From JANYHF01 sp963732765 (lineage in GTDB: Bacteria > Pseudomonadota > Alphaproteobacteria > Rhizobiales > Hyphomicrobiaceae), in contig CAVTAS010000008.1 in NCBI GenBank assembly GCA_963732765.1, forward strand, positions 620,001-684,000: DNA of 64,000 nucleotides, given 5' to 3'. Shown here in pieces: positions 1 through 11,551 of the stretch. A program made the position numbers and the translations under genes. The notes under the pieces are model-generated. The model saw only the letters and a list, made by a program, of their open reading frames with translations. It ran no database searches and was not told the origin of the DNA. Position 1 is the first letter of the stretch; every line of letters begins with the position of its first letter.

Positions 1-1
1 G

Positions 2-1972
2 CGCCAGTACACCACTATCAGCGTCGCGGGCCTCGCCATCTTCGCTCTGGTCGCGGTCTTCCTCGGCTGGCCCGAAGCCATCGGTTTCGCCATCGGCGCC
101 ATCCTCTCCGGGATCGCCGGATTCGTAGGCATGTGGGTCTCGGTGCGCGCCAATGTGCGCACCGCTCAGGCCTCCAGCGTCAGCTTGGCCGACGGCCTGG
201 CAATGGCCTTCAAATCCGGCGCCATCACCGGCATGCTGGTGGCCGGCCTTGCTCTCCTCGGCGTCGCGGTTTACTTTTACATCCTGACCCAGATGATGGG
301 CCTCGATCCTACCTCGCGCACGGTCGTCGACGCGCTGGTCTCGCTGGGCTTCGGTGCCTCGCTGATCTCGATCTTCGCCCGTCTTGGCGGCGGCATCTTC
401 ACCAAGGGCGCCGACGTTGGCGGCGATCTGGTCGGCAAGGTCGAAGCCGGCATTCCCGAGGACGATCCGCGCAATCCCGCCACCATCGCCGATAACGTGG
501 GCGACAACGTCGGCGATTGCGCTGGCATGGCGGCCGACCTGTTCGAGACCTATGCGGTGACGCTGGTCGCCACCATGGTGCTGGCCTCGATCTACTTTGC
601 CGGTCAAACCAATGTCGGCCTGATGATGATGTACCCGATGGCGATTGGCGCGGTCTGCGTCGTCACCTCGATCATCGGCACCTTCTTCGTGAAACTTGGC
701 GCCAACAACTCGATCATGGGCGCTCTCTACCGCGGCTTCATCGTCACCGGCATCCTGTCGCTGATCGCGCTCTACTTCCTAACCGACCGCCTGATCGGCC
801 TTTCGACAGTGCTGAAGCCGGAGGGTGGCACGCTGCAGTTCACCGGCATGGATCTGTTCCTCTGCGGCCTGGCCGGTCTCTGCGTCACGACGCTGATCAT
901 CGTGGTCACCGAGTACTACACAGGTACCGGCTACCGTCCTGTGAAGTCGATTGCCGAAGCCTCGCGCACCGGCCATGGCACCAACGTCATCCAGGGCCTT
1001 GCCATCTCGCTGGAAGCCACGGCGCTCCCGGCCCTGGCGATCATCGCGGGCATCATCGTCACCTACAAGCTGGCGGGCCTGTTCGGCATCGCCATCTCGG
1101 TGACAACCATGTTGGCCTTGGCCGGCATGGTGGTCGCTCTCGACGCCTTCGGCCCGGTCACCGACAACGCCGGCGGCATTGCCGAAATGGCCGGCCTGCC
1201 GAAGGAAACCCGCAAGACCACCGACGCACTCGACGCCGTCGGCAACACCACCAAGGCGGTCACCAAGGGCTACGCCATCGGCTCGGCGGGCCTCGGCGCC
1301 CTGGTGTTGTTCGCGGCCTACAACCAGGACCTGAAGTTCTTCATCGCCAAAGCGCAGCCGGGGACTTTCTTCCACGGCCTCACGGTCGACTTCTCGCTGT
1401 CCAACCCCTACGTCGTGGTTGGACTGCTGTTCGGCGGCCTGTTGCCGTATCTGTTCGGCGGCATGGCGATGACGGCTGTGGGCCGCGCTGCCGGCGCTAT
1501 CGTCGAAGAGGTTCGCCGCCAGTTCAAGGAGAAGCCGGGCATCATGACCGGCAAGGACCGGCCCGACTACGGCCGCGCCGTCGACATCCTGACCAAAGCC
1601 GCCATCCGCGAGATGATCGTGCCGTCGCTGCTGCCGGTGCTGTCGCCGCTGGTCTGCTTCTTCGTCATCCGTTGGATCGCGGGATCGGGCGAGGCCTTCG
1701 CGGCCCTCGGCGCCATGCTGCTCGGCGTTATCGTCAACGGGCTGTTTGTGGCGATTTCCATGACCGCTGGCGGCGGCGCCTGGGACAATGCCAAGAAGTA
1801 CATCGAAGACGGCCACTTTGGCGGCAAAGGCTCGGACGCCCATAAAGCGGCCGTCACGGGCGATACGGTCGGCGATCCCTACAAGGATACCGCCGGTCCC
1901 GCGGTGAACCCGATGATCAAGATCACCAACATCGTGGCGCTGCTGCTGCTGGCCGTGCTGTCGCGCATGTAG
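2..1972 (+). CDS. hppA: K+-independent membrane proton-translocating pyrophosphatase (5' end outside window)
   Basis: Couples hydrolysis of pyrophosphate in the cytoplasm to proton pumping across the inner membrane. The reading frame is open from base 2, so the true start lies upstream and the visible part is about 656 residues. The pyrophosphate-binding loop is clear: DVGGDLVGKVEAGIPEDDPR, followed closely by DNVGDNVGDCAGMAADLFE. A second acidic cluster (DNAGGIAEMAGL) and a third near the C-terminus (DTVGDPYKDTAGPAVNPM) complete the active site. Hydrophobic segments alternate with these loops as in a polytopic pump. The stretch GNTTKAVTKGYAIGSAG has Lys where K+-dependent enzymes usually have Ala, which points to the K+-independent class. 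A strong terminator follows. Identity is very secure; the ion class is inferred from that one motif. Confidence 0.96.
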   Translation, partial: RQYTTISVAGLAIFALVAVFLGWPEAIGFAIGAILSGIAGFVGMWVSVRANVRTAQASSVSLADGLAMAFKSGAITGMLVAGLALLGVAVYFYILTQMMGLDPTSRTVVDALVSLGFGASLISIFARLGGGIFTKGADVGGDLVGKVEAGIPEDDPRNPATIADNVGDNVGDCAGMAADLFETYAVTLVATMVLASIYFAGQTNVGLMMMYPMAIGAVCVVTSIIGTFFVKLGANNSIMGALYRGFIVTGILSLIALYFLTDRLIGLSTVLKPEGGTLQFTGMDLFLCGLAGLCVTTLIIVVTEYYTGTGYRPVKSIAEASRTGHGTNVIQGLAISLEATALPALAIIAGIIVTYKLAGLFGIAISVTTMLALAGMVVALDAFGPVTDNAGGIAEMAGLPKETRKTTDALDAVGNTTKAVTKGYAIGSAGLGALVLFAAYNQDLKFFIAKAQPGTFFHGLTVDFSLSNPYVVVGLLFGGLLPYLFGGMAMTAVGRAAGAIVEEVRRQFKEKPGIMTGKDRPDYGRAVDILTKAAIREMIVPSLLPVLSPLVCFFVIRWIAGSGEAFAALGAMLLGVIVNGLFVAISMTAGGGAWDNAKKYIEDGHFGGKGSDAHKAAVTGDTVGDPYKDTAGPAVNPMIKITNIVALLLLAVLSRM

Positions 1973-1995
1973 GCGTCAGCCGGACGAACAAAAAT

Positions 1996-2031
1996 TGGGG
2001 GCTCGGATCAATTACGATCCGGGCCCTTTTT
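1996..2031 (+). terminator. Rho-independent terminator of hppA
   Basis: A G+C-rich stem (gggctcggatc with gatccgggccc, allowing G-T pairs) encloses a short AT-rich loop and is followed by five T residues, starting about 24 bases after the hppA stop codon. It also separates hppA from the convergent gguB gene. Confidence 0.85.
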
Positions 2032-2072
2032 CATTGTGCGGTATGCAGACAGGGAATTGGCTACGGACTTCG

Positions 2073-3263
2073 CTACGCCGCACGGTTCTTGTAGTAGGTG
2101 TCCAAGAACACCGCCAGCAGCAGCACTGTCCCCTTGATAACCTGCTGCAAGTCGATGCCGACGCCCAGGATCGACATGCCGTTGTTCATCACGCCCATGA
2201 TGAAGGCGCCGATCACCGCGCCCACCACTTTGCCGACGCCGCCCGTGGTGGCCGCGCCGCCGATGAAGCAGGCCGCGATCACGTCCAACTCGAAGCCCGC
2301 GCCCGCCTTGGGAGTTGCCGAGTTGAGGCGCGCGGCGAAGATGAGGCCCGCGAGCGCCGCCAGCACGCCCATGTTGAGGAAGGCGTAGAACGTCAGCCGC
2401 TCGGTGTTGATACCCGAGAGCTTGGCCGCTTTCTCGTTACCGCCCATGGCGTAGATGCGCCGGCCGATGGTGGTCGAGGAGGTGACAAAGGTGAAGAGAG
2501 CAATCAGCGCGAACATGACGATCAGCACGTTCGGCAGGCCCTTATAGGACGCCATCATGAAACTGAAGCCGAGGAAGGCGGCTGCAATCAGCAGATTGCG
2601 CAGGACAAAGATTGTGGTCGGCTCTTCAGCTAGCCCATGCGCCATCTGATTGCGGCGTTCGCGCACGGCAAAGAAGATGATCAGCGCCGTGGTCAAGGTG
2701 CCGATAGCCATGCCGAGCACGTTGAAGCCGGGCACGCCGAAGATATCCGGCACAAAGCCCTTGGAAAGTAGTTGGAACACTTCGGGGAACGGCCCCACCG
2801 ATGCGCCGCCCAGCACAGTCAGCGCCAGCCCCTTGAAGATCAGCATGCCGGCCAGCGTCACGATGAAGGCCGGGATCTTGAAATAGGCCGTGAGCGCCCC
2901 TTGCGCGCCGCCGATAACGCCGCCAAGCACTAGGCAGATGACGACGGCAATCGCCACATCGACCTTGTATTGCACCATCAAAACAGCGGCCACCGCGCCA
3001 ATGAAGCCGGACACCGATCCCACCGACAGGTCGATATGACCGGCCACGATAATCAGCAGCATGCCGAGCGCCATGATGATGATGTAGCTGTTCTGTAAGA
3101 CGATGTTGGTCAGGTTGACCGGCATGAACAGCGTGCCGTTGGTGGTCCACTGGAAGAACACCATGATGACCAACAGCGACAGCAGCAGCGCATAGTCGCG
3201 CATGTTGCTGCGCACAAAGCGCATGAAGTCGGCACGGGTGGCGGTGATGGCGGTGTCGGTCAT
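2073..3263 (-). CDS. gguB: Monosaccharide ABC transporter permease, GguB-like
   Basis: Inner-membrane permease of a ribose/xylose-type ABC importer, last gene of a chvE-gguA-gguB set read leftwards. The 396-residue protein is hydrophobic throughout, with many membrane segments. It carries the family's conserved cytoplasmic region near GHIDLSVGSVSGFIGAVAAV and a second near IGRRIYAMGGNEKAAKLSGI. The length is larger than RbsC (about 320) but fits the GguB/XylH branch. The ATG at 3263 is preferred over an upstream TTG at 3278 because GGAA lies just before it. It is separated from gguA by about 450 bases of palindromic repeats. Family assignment is secure; the exact sugar range is not visible. 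Confidence 0.9.
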   Translation of the reverse strand: MTDTAITATRADFMRFVRSNMRDYALLLSLLVIMVFFQWTTNGTLFMPVNLTNIVLQNSYIIIMALGMLLIIVAGHIDLSVGSVSGFIGAVAAVLMVQYKVDVAIAVVICLVLGGVIGGAQGALTAYFKIPAFIVTLAGMLIFKGLALTVLGGASVGPFPEVFQLLSKGFVPDIFGVPGFNVLGMAIGTLTTALIIFFAVRERRNQMAHGLAEEPTTIFVLRNLLIAAAFLGFSFMMASYKGLPNVLIVMFALIALFTFVTSSTTIGRRIYAMGGNEKAAKLSGINTERLTFYAFLNMGVLAALAGLIFAARLNSATPKAGAGFELDVIAACFIGGAATTGGVGKVVGAVIGAFIMGVMNNGMSILGVGIDLQQVIKGTVLLLAVFLDTYYKNRAA

Positions 3264-3325
3264 ATCAGGTCGTTCCAAATTCCAAGTCCAAGTCTCTCAG
3301 CCTAGAGGCAGGCCATCGGTTTTCG

Positions 3326-3464
3326 CCTTCTCCCTTTGGGAGAAGGTGCCCGAAGGGCGGATGAGGGGATCGCGGCCGGAGGTGTACGCACCGTCTGCTC
3401 CACAACCTCACCTGCATTCCCCTCATCCGGCGCTACGGCGCCACCTTCTCCCAAAGGGAGAAGG
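3326..3464. repeat. Long intergenic palindrome, CTTCTCCCTTTGGGAGAAGG family
   Basis: Each end is itself a hairpin (ccttctccctttgggagaag on the left, ccttctcccaaagggagaag on the right). The inner arms also pair: gcggatgagggg with cccctcatccg. The whole roughly 140-base unit is therefore one large imperfect palindrome around a unique centre. A second copy lies at 30967-31130. It sits between gguA and gguB, so it would be transcribed with the operon and could fold in the mRNA. No coding sequence is credible here. Confidence 0.8.
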
Positions 3465-3501
3465 AAGAAATGCGCCAGCCGGACGATCACGTCTCTATTT
3501 T

Positions 3502-3709
3502 CCTCTCCCCGTTCTTACGGGGAGAGGAGACCGCCCCGCGCCGCGCGTTTCAGCGCAAGCGCTGGGCGGTCGGTGAGGGGCAGCCGTTTGCTCCGCACTT
3601 GTCTCAAAAGGCACAGCGCAAGTTGCTGCCCCTCACCGACCGCGTGGCTGTTGCCTCGCAAAGGTCGACTGCGAGACGCGGTTTCCTCTCCCAGTAGGCA
3701 GGGGAGAGG
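3502..3709. repeat. Long intergenic palindrome, CCTCTCCCC family
   Basis: The left end is the hairpin cctctccccgttcttacggggagagg; the right end has cctctcccagtaggcagggg and gagagg. Inner arms also pair (gcggtcggtgaggggcag with ctgcccctcaccgaccgc). It lies directly after the palindrome at 3326 and ends nine bases before the gguA stop codon. It resembles the unit at 5270-5479 in design but has different central sequence. Confidence 0.8.
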
Positions 3710-3717
3710 AGAATCAA

Positions 3718-5253
<1,536 letters not shown>

Positions 5254-5269
5254 TCGTGCGGGTGCTCAA

Positions 5270-5479
5270 CCCCTCTCCCCCGCCACTTCGCGGGGGAGAG
5301 GGTGGCGCGTAGCGCCGGGTGAGGGGCAGGGCTGGAACAGGTCTTGGTGCTGCTTGGGCCGGACCTTGAAGCCTGGGCCCAGACGCGCCATCGTCGGGTC
5401 TCACAACGTTTAGAGCAAGCTCCTGCCCCTCACCCGCCCTTCGGGCACCCTCTCCCCCGCGAAGATGCGGGGGAGAGGG
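5270..5479. repeat. Long intergenic palindrome between chvE and gguA
   Basis: The left arm is cccctctcccccgcc then ggcgggggagaggg around a short loop acttc; the right arm is ccctctcccccgcgaag followed by its partner. Inner arms ggtgaggggcagg and cctgcccctcacc pair across a unique centre. It fills the whole gap between chvE and gguA and matches the unit at 3502-3709 in architecture. In an mRNA it would fold strongly, which could separate high expression of the binding protein from lower expression of ATPase and permease. Confidence 0.8.
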
Positions 5480-5486
5480 AAGTTCA

Positions 5487-6554
5487 CTACTTATTGACCT
5501 GATCGGCGGTGTAGTAGCCCGAATCCACCAGCATCTTGGTGATGTCGGCCTTGCCAACCGAATAGGGGGTCAAGAGGTAGGACGGAACCACCTTGACGCC
5601 GTTGTTGTAGGTCTTGGTGTCGTTGATCTCAGGCTCTTTGCCCGAGAGGACGGCGTCGACCATCTTGGCAGTGACCTTGGCAAGCTCGCGCGTGTCCTTG
5701 AACACGGTCGAATACTGCTCGCCAGCCATCATGGCCTTGACGCTCGGCAACTCGGCGTCCTGGCCGGTGACGATCGGCATGGCCTGGTCGGCCGCACCGT
5801 AGCCTACGCCCTTGAGCGACGAGATGATGCCACGCGACAGGCCATCGTAGGGGGCCAGCACGCCATGGACCTTGTCTTTGGTGTAGTTGGCCGAGAGCAG
5901 GTTATCCATGCGGGCCTGGGCCACCGCGCCATCCCAGCGCAGCGTGCCAACCTTGTCCATGCCCATCTGGCCGGACTTGATCACGATTTCCTTGGCGTCG
6001 ATCATGGGCTTCAGGACCGACATGGCGCCGTCGTAGAAATAGAAGGCGTTGGTGTCGTCCGGCGAGCCGCCGAACAGCTCGACATTGTACGGACCAGCGC
6101 CGCGGCTCTTGAGGCCTTCGACCAGCGACTTGGCCTGCAGAACGCCAACGCCGAAGTTGTCGAAGGTGGTGTAGTAGTCGACGTCCGCGGTCTTGGAGAT
6201 GAGGCGGTCATAGGCGAACACCTTGACGCCGGCGCCATGGGCCTTCTTGAGAATGTCCGACAACGTGGTGCCGTCGATGGCGGCGATGATCAGGACCTTG
6301 GCGCCCTTGGTGACCATGTTCTCAACCTGCGCGAGCTGGTTGGGAATGTCGTCTTCGGCGTACTGCAGATCGGCGGTGTAGCCGAGCGCGGTGAATTCCT
6401 TGACCATGCTCTCGCCGTCCGAAATCCAGCGCGTGGACGACTTGGTAGGCATGGAGATGCCGATCATGCCCTTGTCGGCGGCCTCGGCGACGCCCAGCGA
6501 GGCAGCGAACGCCAAACCAGCCGTGACGGCCAGCACAGTTCTACGATTGATCAC
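5487..6554 (-). CDS. chvE: Periplasmic multiple-monosaccharide-binding protein, ChvE-like
   Basis: Periplasmic receptor of the GguAB importer. In plant-associated relatives ChvE binds several aldoses and also signals to a sensor kinase; no such kinase is next to it here. The 355-residue protein starts with a clear Sec signal peptide (MINRRTVLAVTAGLAFAASL, cleavage near AEA-AD). It then shows the family opening IGISMPTKSSTRWISDGESM and the tracts QLAQVENMVTKGAKVLIIAA and GVKVFAYDRLI. It is first in the operon, read leftwards. The ATG at 6554 is preceded by GGGAGAAG (rc), a good ribosome site. The family is very likely; ligands are not shown by sequence alone. Confidence 0.93.
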   Translation of the reverse strand: MINRRTVLAVTAGLAFAASLGVAEAADKGMIGISMPTKSSTRWISDGESMVKEFTALGYTADLQYAEDDIPNQLAQVENMVTKGAKVLIIAAIDGTTLSDILKKAHGAGVKVFAYDRLISKTADVDYYTTFDNFGVGVLQAKSLVEGLKSRGAGPYNVELFGGSPDDTNAFYFYDGAMSVLKPMIDAKEIVIKSGQMGMDKVGTLRWDGAVAQARMDNLLSANYTKDKVHGVLAPYDGLSRGIISSLKGVGYGAADQAMPIVTGQDAELPSVKAMMAGEQYSTVFKDTRELAKVTAKMVDAVLSGKEPEINDTKTYNNGVKVVPSYLLTPYSVGKADITKMLVDSGYYTADQVNK

Positions 6555-7089
6555 GAAGTCTTCTCCCTAAGTCAGATTAATGCTGTTGAGTTCTGCGCGA
6601 CAGTTGAGCCTTTTTTGCGGCCGATGAGCATATCGCTCGGTTTCTCATTGCCTGCGCCGAGAGCCCTGTCCACGCGCACCCGTGTGATAGGATCAATTCT
6701 CCATCCACGTCAAACTCACAAGTGCCGCGACGGGGCCGTGTAGCGCTCGATGGTTACTCGCTGGCCTGGTCGTTCGGCTGCGCAACGCGGCTGGCGTGAA
6801 GGCGCGGATTCGCAGCCGGCATTTCTCGACTGATCGGTTAGTTCAAATCGCATAGTCAGTGTTGGCGGCGTTTACCAATCAGATGAAATAGTGAGTGTAA
6901 TCCACCAAGGTCCAGGGCGTCTTCAGACCTAAGATTTTTCAGTTGAGACTTTGTGCCCTTATCAACCCCCCGCAGTTACAGGACATTGCTCTTCAGTATT
7001 TCTCGTCCAACAGGCGTTTGATCCAGTCTCCGCTGCTCGGGGATGAAGGATGTCGCGCGCCGCATGGTCAGTACAGGGGAGTAAGTCGC
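6555..7089. other. Intergenic region between chvE and the RTX relic
   Basis: About 535 bases between divergent genes. It must hold the chvE promoter. A good ribosome site (GGGGAG) precedes the ATG at 7090. I saw no convincing gene, operator or repeat. Confidence 0.5.
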
Positions 7090-10000
7090 ATGGCTAACTA
7101 CAACAGCAGTTTCGTCATCAACGCAGCAGACTTGGCCAAGATCCTCGATCAGTTTAAGATTTTCGAGCGCAATGCGGCCGGGGAAACATGGATCGAACCC
7201 CAATGCCATAACCGACATTAATGCTGTTGGATACGACAGGACATTGCTCGACCCCACAAAAGCCGATCCATTCGAGCAAGCAATCAATCCGATGGTCTTC
7301 GGCCAGGACGGCACAGCGCGCGTTGGCGCGTTCGACGCCGAAGGCAAGCAGATCTATGACGGCGGCATTCTGAGATTCTCGGGCGGCGAGCACGTCGTGC
7401 TTGGCGGCACCGAAGGCAACGACAGGCTGATCGGCGACCGCGGCATCGACTCGCTGTGGGGCGACGCCGGCAATGACTACCTCAACGCCGGCATGGAATC
7501 CGACCAGGTCTACGGTGGCGACGGCGACGACATCATCGAGGATCCGTTCGGCGACGACTTCCTGCGCGGCGAGGCGGGCGACGACGTCATTGCCGCTGAC
7601 CAGGGCATTGACCTGCTATTCGGCGGCGAAGGCAACGACTTCATCATGGGCGTTACCGACGCCAAGGAAATCTTCGCCGGTCTCGGCGACGACTTCATCC
7701 TCGGCGGCACCGCCCCCGACGGCCTGTTGGGCAATGAGGGCGACGACTGGATCGAGGGTGGCGAGGGTTTCGACGGCCTGTCCGGCTGGAAGTTTGACGA
7801 CACGCTGATCGGCGCCACCAAGCTGGTCGTGGCCGGAGGTGGGTTCGACTCGAAGCTGACGCAAGCTGGTGTCGACCGCATCAACGGCCTCAAATACATC
7901 ATTGGTGCAGCTGCCGATGGCACCAATCCGACGCTTGCCAATGCGCCCGACACGGTCGTCCTCACCAGTGCTCGAGCATTCGACGGCGGCGAGATCATTC
8001 TGGGCGGCAAGGGCAGCGACATCATCGCCGGCAACCTCGGCAACGATATCCTGGATGGTGACGCCTGGCTGAACATTCGCATCAGCGTGCATCGGTCCAA
8101 GGCGCCGGTGGGCGCCAACAACGATCAGATCCCGGCAACCAATCCGGAAATTTTCACGGTCAACAGTCTGACGGAAGTGGTCTCGGGCACCGGCAATCCC
8201 TTGTGGGATGGCCATAGCGTCGCCGACCTGATGCGGACAGGCATCATCAATCCCGGCCAGCTCAAGGCTGTGCGCGAGATCCTGAACAGCGACAATAGCA
8301 ACGTTACCGCTGCCCGCTCTACCAACAGTGCAACCGATATCGACACTGCGGTGTTCCGGGACGTGATCGCGAACTACGCGATCGAGGGGCACACAGCGCT
8401 CGTCGGCGCGGCTGACATCAATGGTGATGGCTTCATCAAGGTCACCCACACGCCACCGGCCCCGGTCGGCGGCGGTGGTGGCGGCGGCGGCGGTGCCATC
8501 GCTGACGGCGTCGATAACATCCGCAACTTCGAGGTGCTGCATTTCGCCGACGGCAACATCATTCTCAAAACTGGCCTCGCCAACAGCGCCGCGACTGGAA
8601 AGCTGGCCATCGACATCACCAATGATGTCACCCTGCCTGGGCTCAACGTCGGCGACACGGTGACCGCGAAACTCGGTACGGTCGCCGATCTGGACGGCCT
8701 GCCTGCGCTTTCAGCTTCTGCGTTCACCTGGCAGTTCGAGCAGACGCCGGGCGCAGGCGACTGGGTCGACCTCGGCGAAACCGTCCGTAGCCTGACCATC
8801 ACACCGCTGCTCGGCGTGGATGGCAATCGGCTGCGTGCGGTCGGCACTTTCGTCGATGCGCTGGGCATCCTGGAGTCCGTGGTCTCCGACCCGACCGACA
8901 CGGTCGCTGCCCAGGTAACTGCACTTGCGACCGCCGGCGCCGATCTGCTGGTTGGCACCAATAGAGACAACTTTATAAGTGCGCTGGCTGGCGACGACGA
9001 CGTTCGTGCGCTTGCTGGCAATGACATCGTCATCGGAGGACCCGGCAACGACATCCTGGACGGCGGGCTCGACAATGGCGGCCTGGGCGATGTCACGGTG
9101 TTCTTCGGTCCGCCTGCCAACTTCACCTTTGCGCTGAACCGGCTGGGTCAGTTCGAAGTGACCGACGCCGCCACCGGGGACGTTGACGTCGTTCTCAATT
9201 TCGAGACGATCCTGATTATCAACAGTCTGCCGGTTCCAGATGCGCAAGTTGCGGCCCTGGTTGCCGATCTTCGGGCCAACCTGCCCGCGAACGGCGTTGC
9301 CACGCTGCGGCTTGGTGTCAGCGTGACGGCGCAGGATGTCACCACGCTTGTCGCCGGCACGTTCATCAACGACCCGAACGGCAACAACGGCACCCCGACC
9401 GGTACTGGTTTCGACGACGTCATTTTCGGCAACGACGGCGACGATCTGATCACCGGACTGGCGGGCTCCGATCTGCTCGTCGGCGGCACCGGCGACGATA
9501 CGATCGATAGCGGCGGCGGCCTGCTCGACATCGTCAGCGGCGGCAGCAGCACGGCCGTCGGCAACACCATCCGCCTACGCCAGGGCGATGAAAACTTGCC
9601 AGTGGGTGTCAACGAAGCCGGCTCCGACACCGTCCGCAACGACGGCGGCATCGAAACCATCAGCGTCGGCGCTGTTGCCGTCGTCGATGTTCCCAATCAG
9701 ACCGGCAACGTCGTCGCCCAGCCGGGCGCGGTCGACAACCTCTCCGCCCTCGACGACGGCGCCGGCAACCTCGTCGTCACCGTCAATGCTAAGACCACCA
9801 CCATCACCGGCCACTTCACTGTTGCCAACAACGCGGTCGAGTTGATCAAGTTCAACGGCAGCTCGGTGGCGGGCGTCAACCTCGGCACCAGCAGCTACAA
9901 TCTGATTGCTGCTGCGGCAGGCACGACGAAGCTCAACGGTGGCACCGGCAACGATGCCCTGTTCGGCACGGCGGCGGCGGACAATCTCAGCGGTGGCGCC

Positions 10001-10935
10001 GGCAGCGACCTGCTGCTGGGCGATACCGGCAACGACACACTGAATGGTGGTGCCGGCAACGACCTGCTGATCGGCGGCAACGGCGCCGACGCAATGACCG
10101 GCGGTACCGGTGACGACATCTATCAGGTCGATGACTCAACTGCGGCTGGCGGTATCGACCTGGTCACGGAAGCGGCAGGCGAGGGTACGGATACGGTGCT
10201 GTCCTCGGTCACCTACACGCTGACCCTCAACGTCGAGAACCTGACGCTGGCGGGCAATAACATCAACGGAACCGGCAACACTCTCGACAACATCATTACG
10301 GGCAGCGCCGGCAACAACATGCTGACGGGTCTTGCAGGCAACGATATCCTGGTTGGCGGCGCAGGCGCCGACATCCCGATCGGCGGCGCCGGCAGCGATA
10401 CCATCGATATGCGCGGAAACGACAGTGTCAGCGATGTCGTGCGGTTCAGCGCCACGAATGAGTTCACCGAACTACTACATCAACAACTTCCGCGCCACGG
10501 TAACGGGCGTCGATGTCGTCCAGTTCGGCGAAACACTGAACACGCTGTTTGACGATGTAGCCGACGATGACAACATTGCGTTCGGTACAAGTGCCAACAC
10601 CAACAATAGCAACACTGCTGTCAACCTGGAAACGACGTTCGAAGCCTGTTCCTCGAAGGGGCAGCCAATGACGGGGTAACCTCTGGAAACATCAACAACG
10701 CGACGTCAGTGGCCGCCGAGTTCAACGCGGAATTCAACATCACCGCGGCGAATGGCGAAACCACGCTCCTCGTGATCAACGACAATACTGCCGGCAGCAA
10801 TCTCGCCTCTGTCTGGCAATGGACACAGGCCGGAGGCGGCGAGATCGCAGCAGGCGAACTAACTCGCATCGCAACGATCAACGCCGACGCAACGATCACG
10901 GCCGCGAGCTTCGACTTTACCGGGCGTCCGCCGGC
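7090..10935 (+). pseudogene. RTX peroxidase-family gene lacking its peroxidase domain, with frameshifts
   Basis: The first 33 codons from ATG 7090 encode MANYNSSFVINAADLAKILD, which matches the start of the intact RTX peroxidase at 34148-40384 (FVLNHSDLEFILSQ). The frame stops at 7221, and the adjacent frame takes over near 7190 with about 1,090 codons of Ca2+-binding glycine-rich nonapeptides (GGxGxDxx, for example GGDGDDIIEDPFGDD). There are also a nine-glycine linker, an EF-hand-like DINGDGF and further RTX blocks. No peroxidase domain of about 1,000 residues lies between. Near 10462 one extra base and near 10640 one missing base break the C-terminal domain, which otherwise matches the intact paralogue down to its last residues (SFDF, near 10919). 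I read this as a deletion derivative. The long RTX part could still be translated from an internal start. Confidence 0.8.
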
Positions 10936-10967
10936 GCGGTTCTCCTGATCGGCGACGACGCCAACAA

Positions 10968-11526
10968 TGCGATATCGTGCGGGCGCGTGTAGACGTCGAG
11001 CACGTCCTCCATCGCGGCCACGAAACCGGCGTTGGCCTTCGGCGGGATCACCCAGTAGTCCGTCAGGTGCGGTTTGAGATCGTTTTTTTAGCGCGCGGCC
11101 GACGGTGTTGAAATGCGCGGCGTCGACGATCTTGCGCTCGACGACATGTTCCGCCAGCAGACGGATGGTCCAGCGGACATGACCGGGCGGCGGCTCCGAG
11201 CAATCCAATGCTGTCAGCTTGGCCTGGGCCTCGCCATCAAAGATCGGTGGAATTGGCGGCGTTTCGCGCTTCTTGCGCGTGTGCACGGCATCCAGCCCCT
11301 GGGTCACCAGCGTCTCGCGCACGCGCTACACCATCGTCAGATTGGTGTGGAGCGCCTTGACGATCTGATCGTCCAGCCAGCCGCAACCGGCCTCCGAGAG
11401 GTCTGCCTTGAGCAGGAGGCGTGCCTTCAGGATTGCCTTCGCCGGGGCTTTGCCCTTGGAAATCAAGTCGTCCAGACGCTTGCGCTCATCGGCGCTGAGT
11501 TCGACCAAGAATTTCTTGGCTGCCAT
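10968..11526 (-). mobile_element. IS630-family transposase remnant, truncated
   Basis: Read leftwards from ATG 11526: MAAKKFLVELSADERKRLDD, a helix-turn-helix region (LSEAGCGWLDDQIVKALHTN), then an in-frame TAG near 11325 where a Tyr codon is expected. The same frame continues with RVRETLVTQGLDAVHTRKK and RWTIRLLAEHVVE. At a run of seven A (coding strand, 11083-11089) the frame shifts to DLKPHLTDYWVIPPKANAGF and MEDVLDVYTRPHD, then similarity stops near 10968. The catalytic DDE domain is therefore absent. It lies just after the end of the RTX relic and just before the broken recombinase, so it probably inserted between or into them. Terminal inverted repeats were not identified. Confidence 0.8.
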
Positions 11527-11551
11527 GATCGATTCGCCTTGCCGGTTGCTA

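Noticed and set aside
517..1845. Alternative long frames within hppA on both strands
   Set aside because: The pyrophosphatase frame carries all conserved motifs; the others are Arg/His-rich shadows.
7380..10130. Possible CRISPR or tandem DNA repeat from the regular GGCGGC-type periodicity
   Set aside because: The periodicity is the coding of RTX nonapeptides; spacers and exact repeats of CRISPR type are absent.
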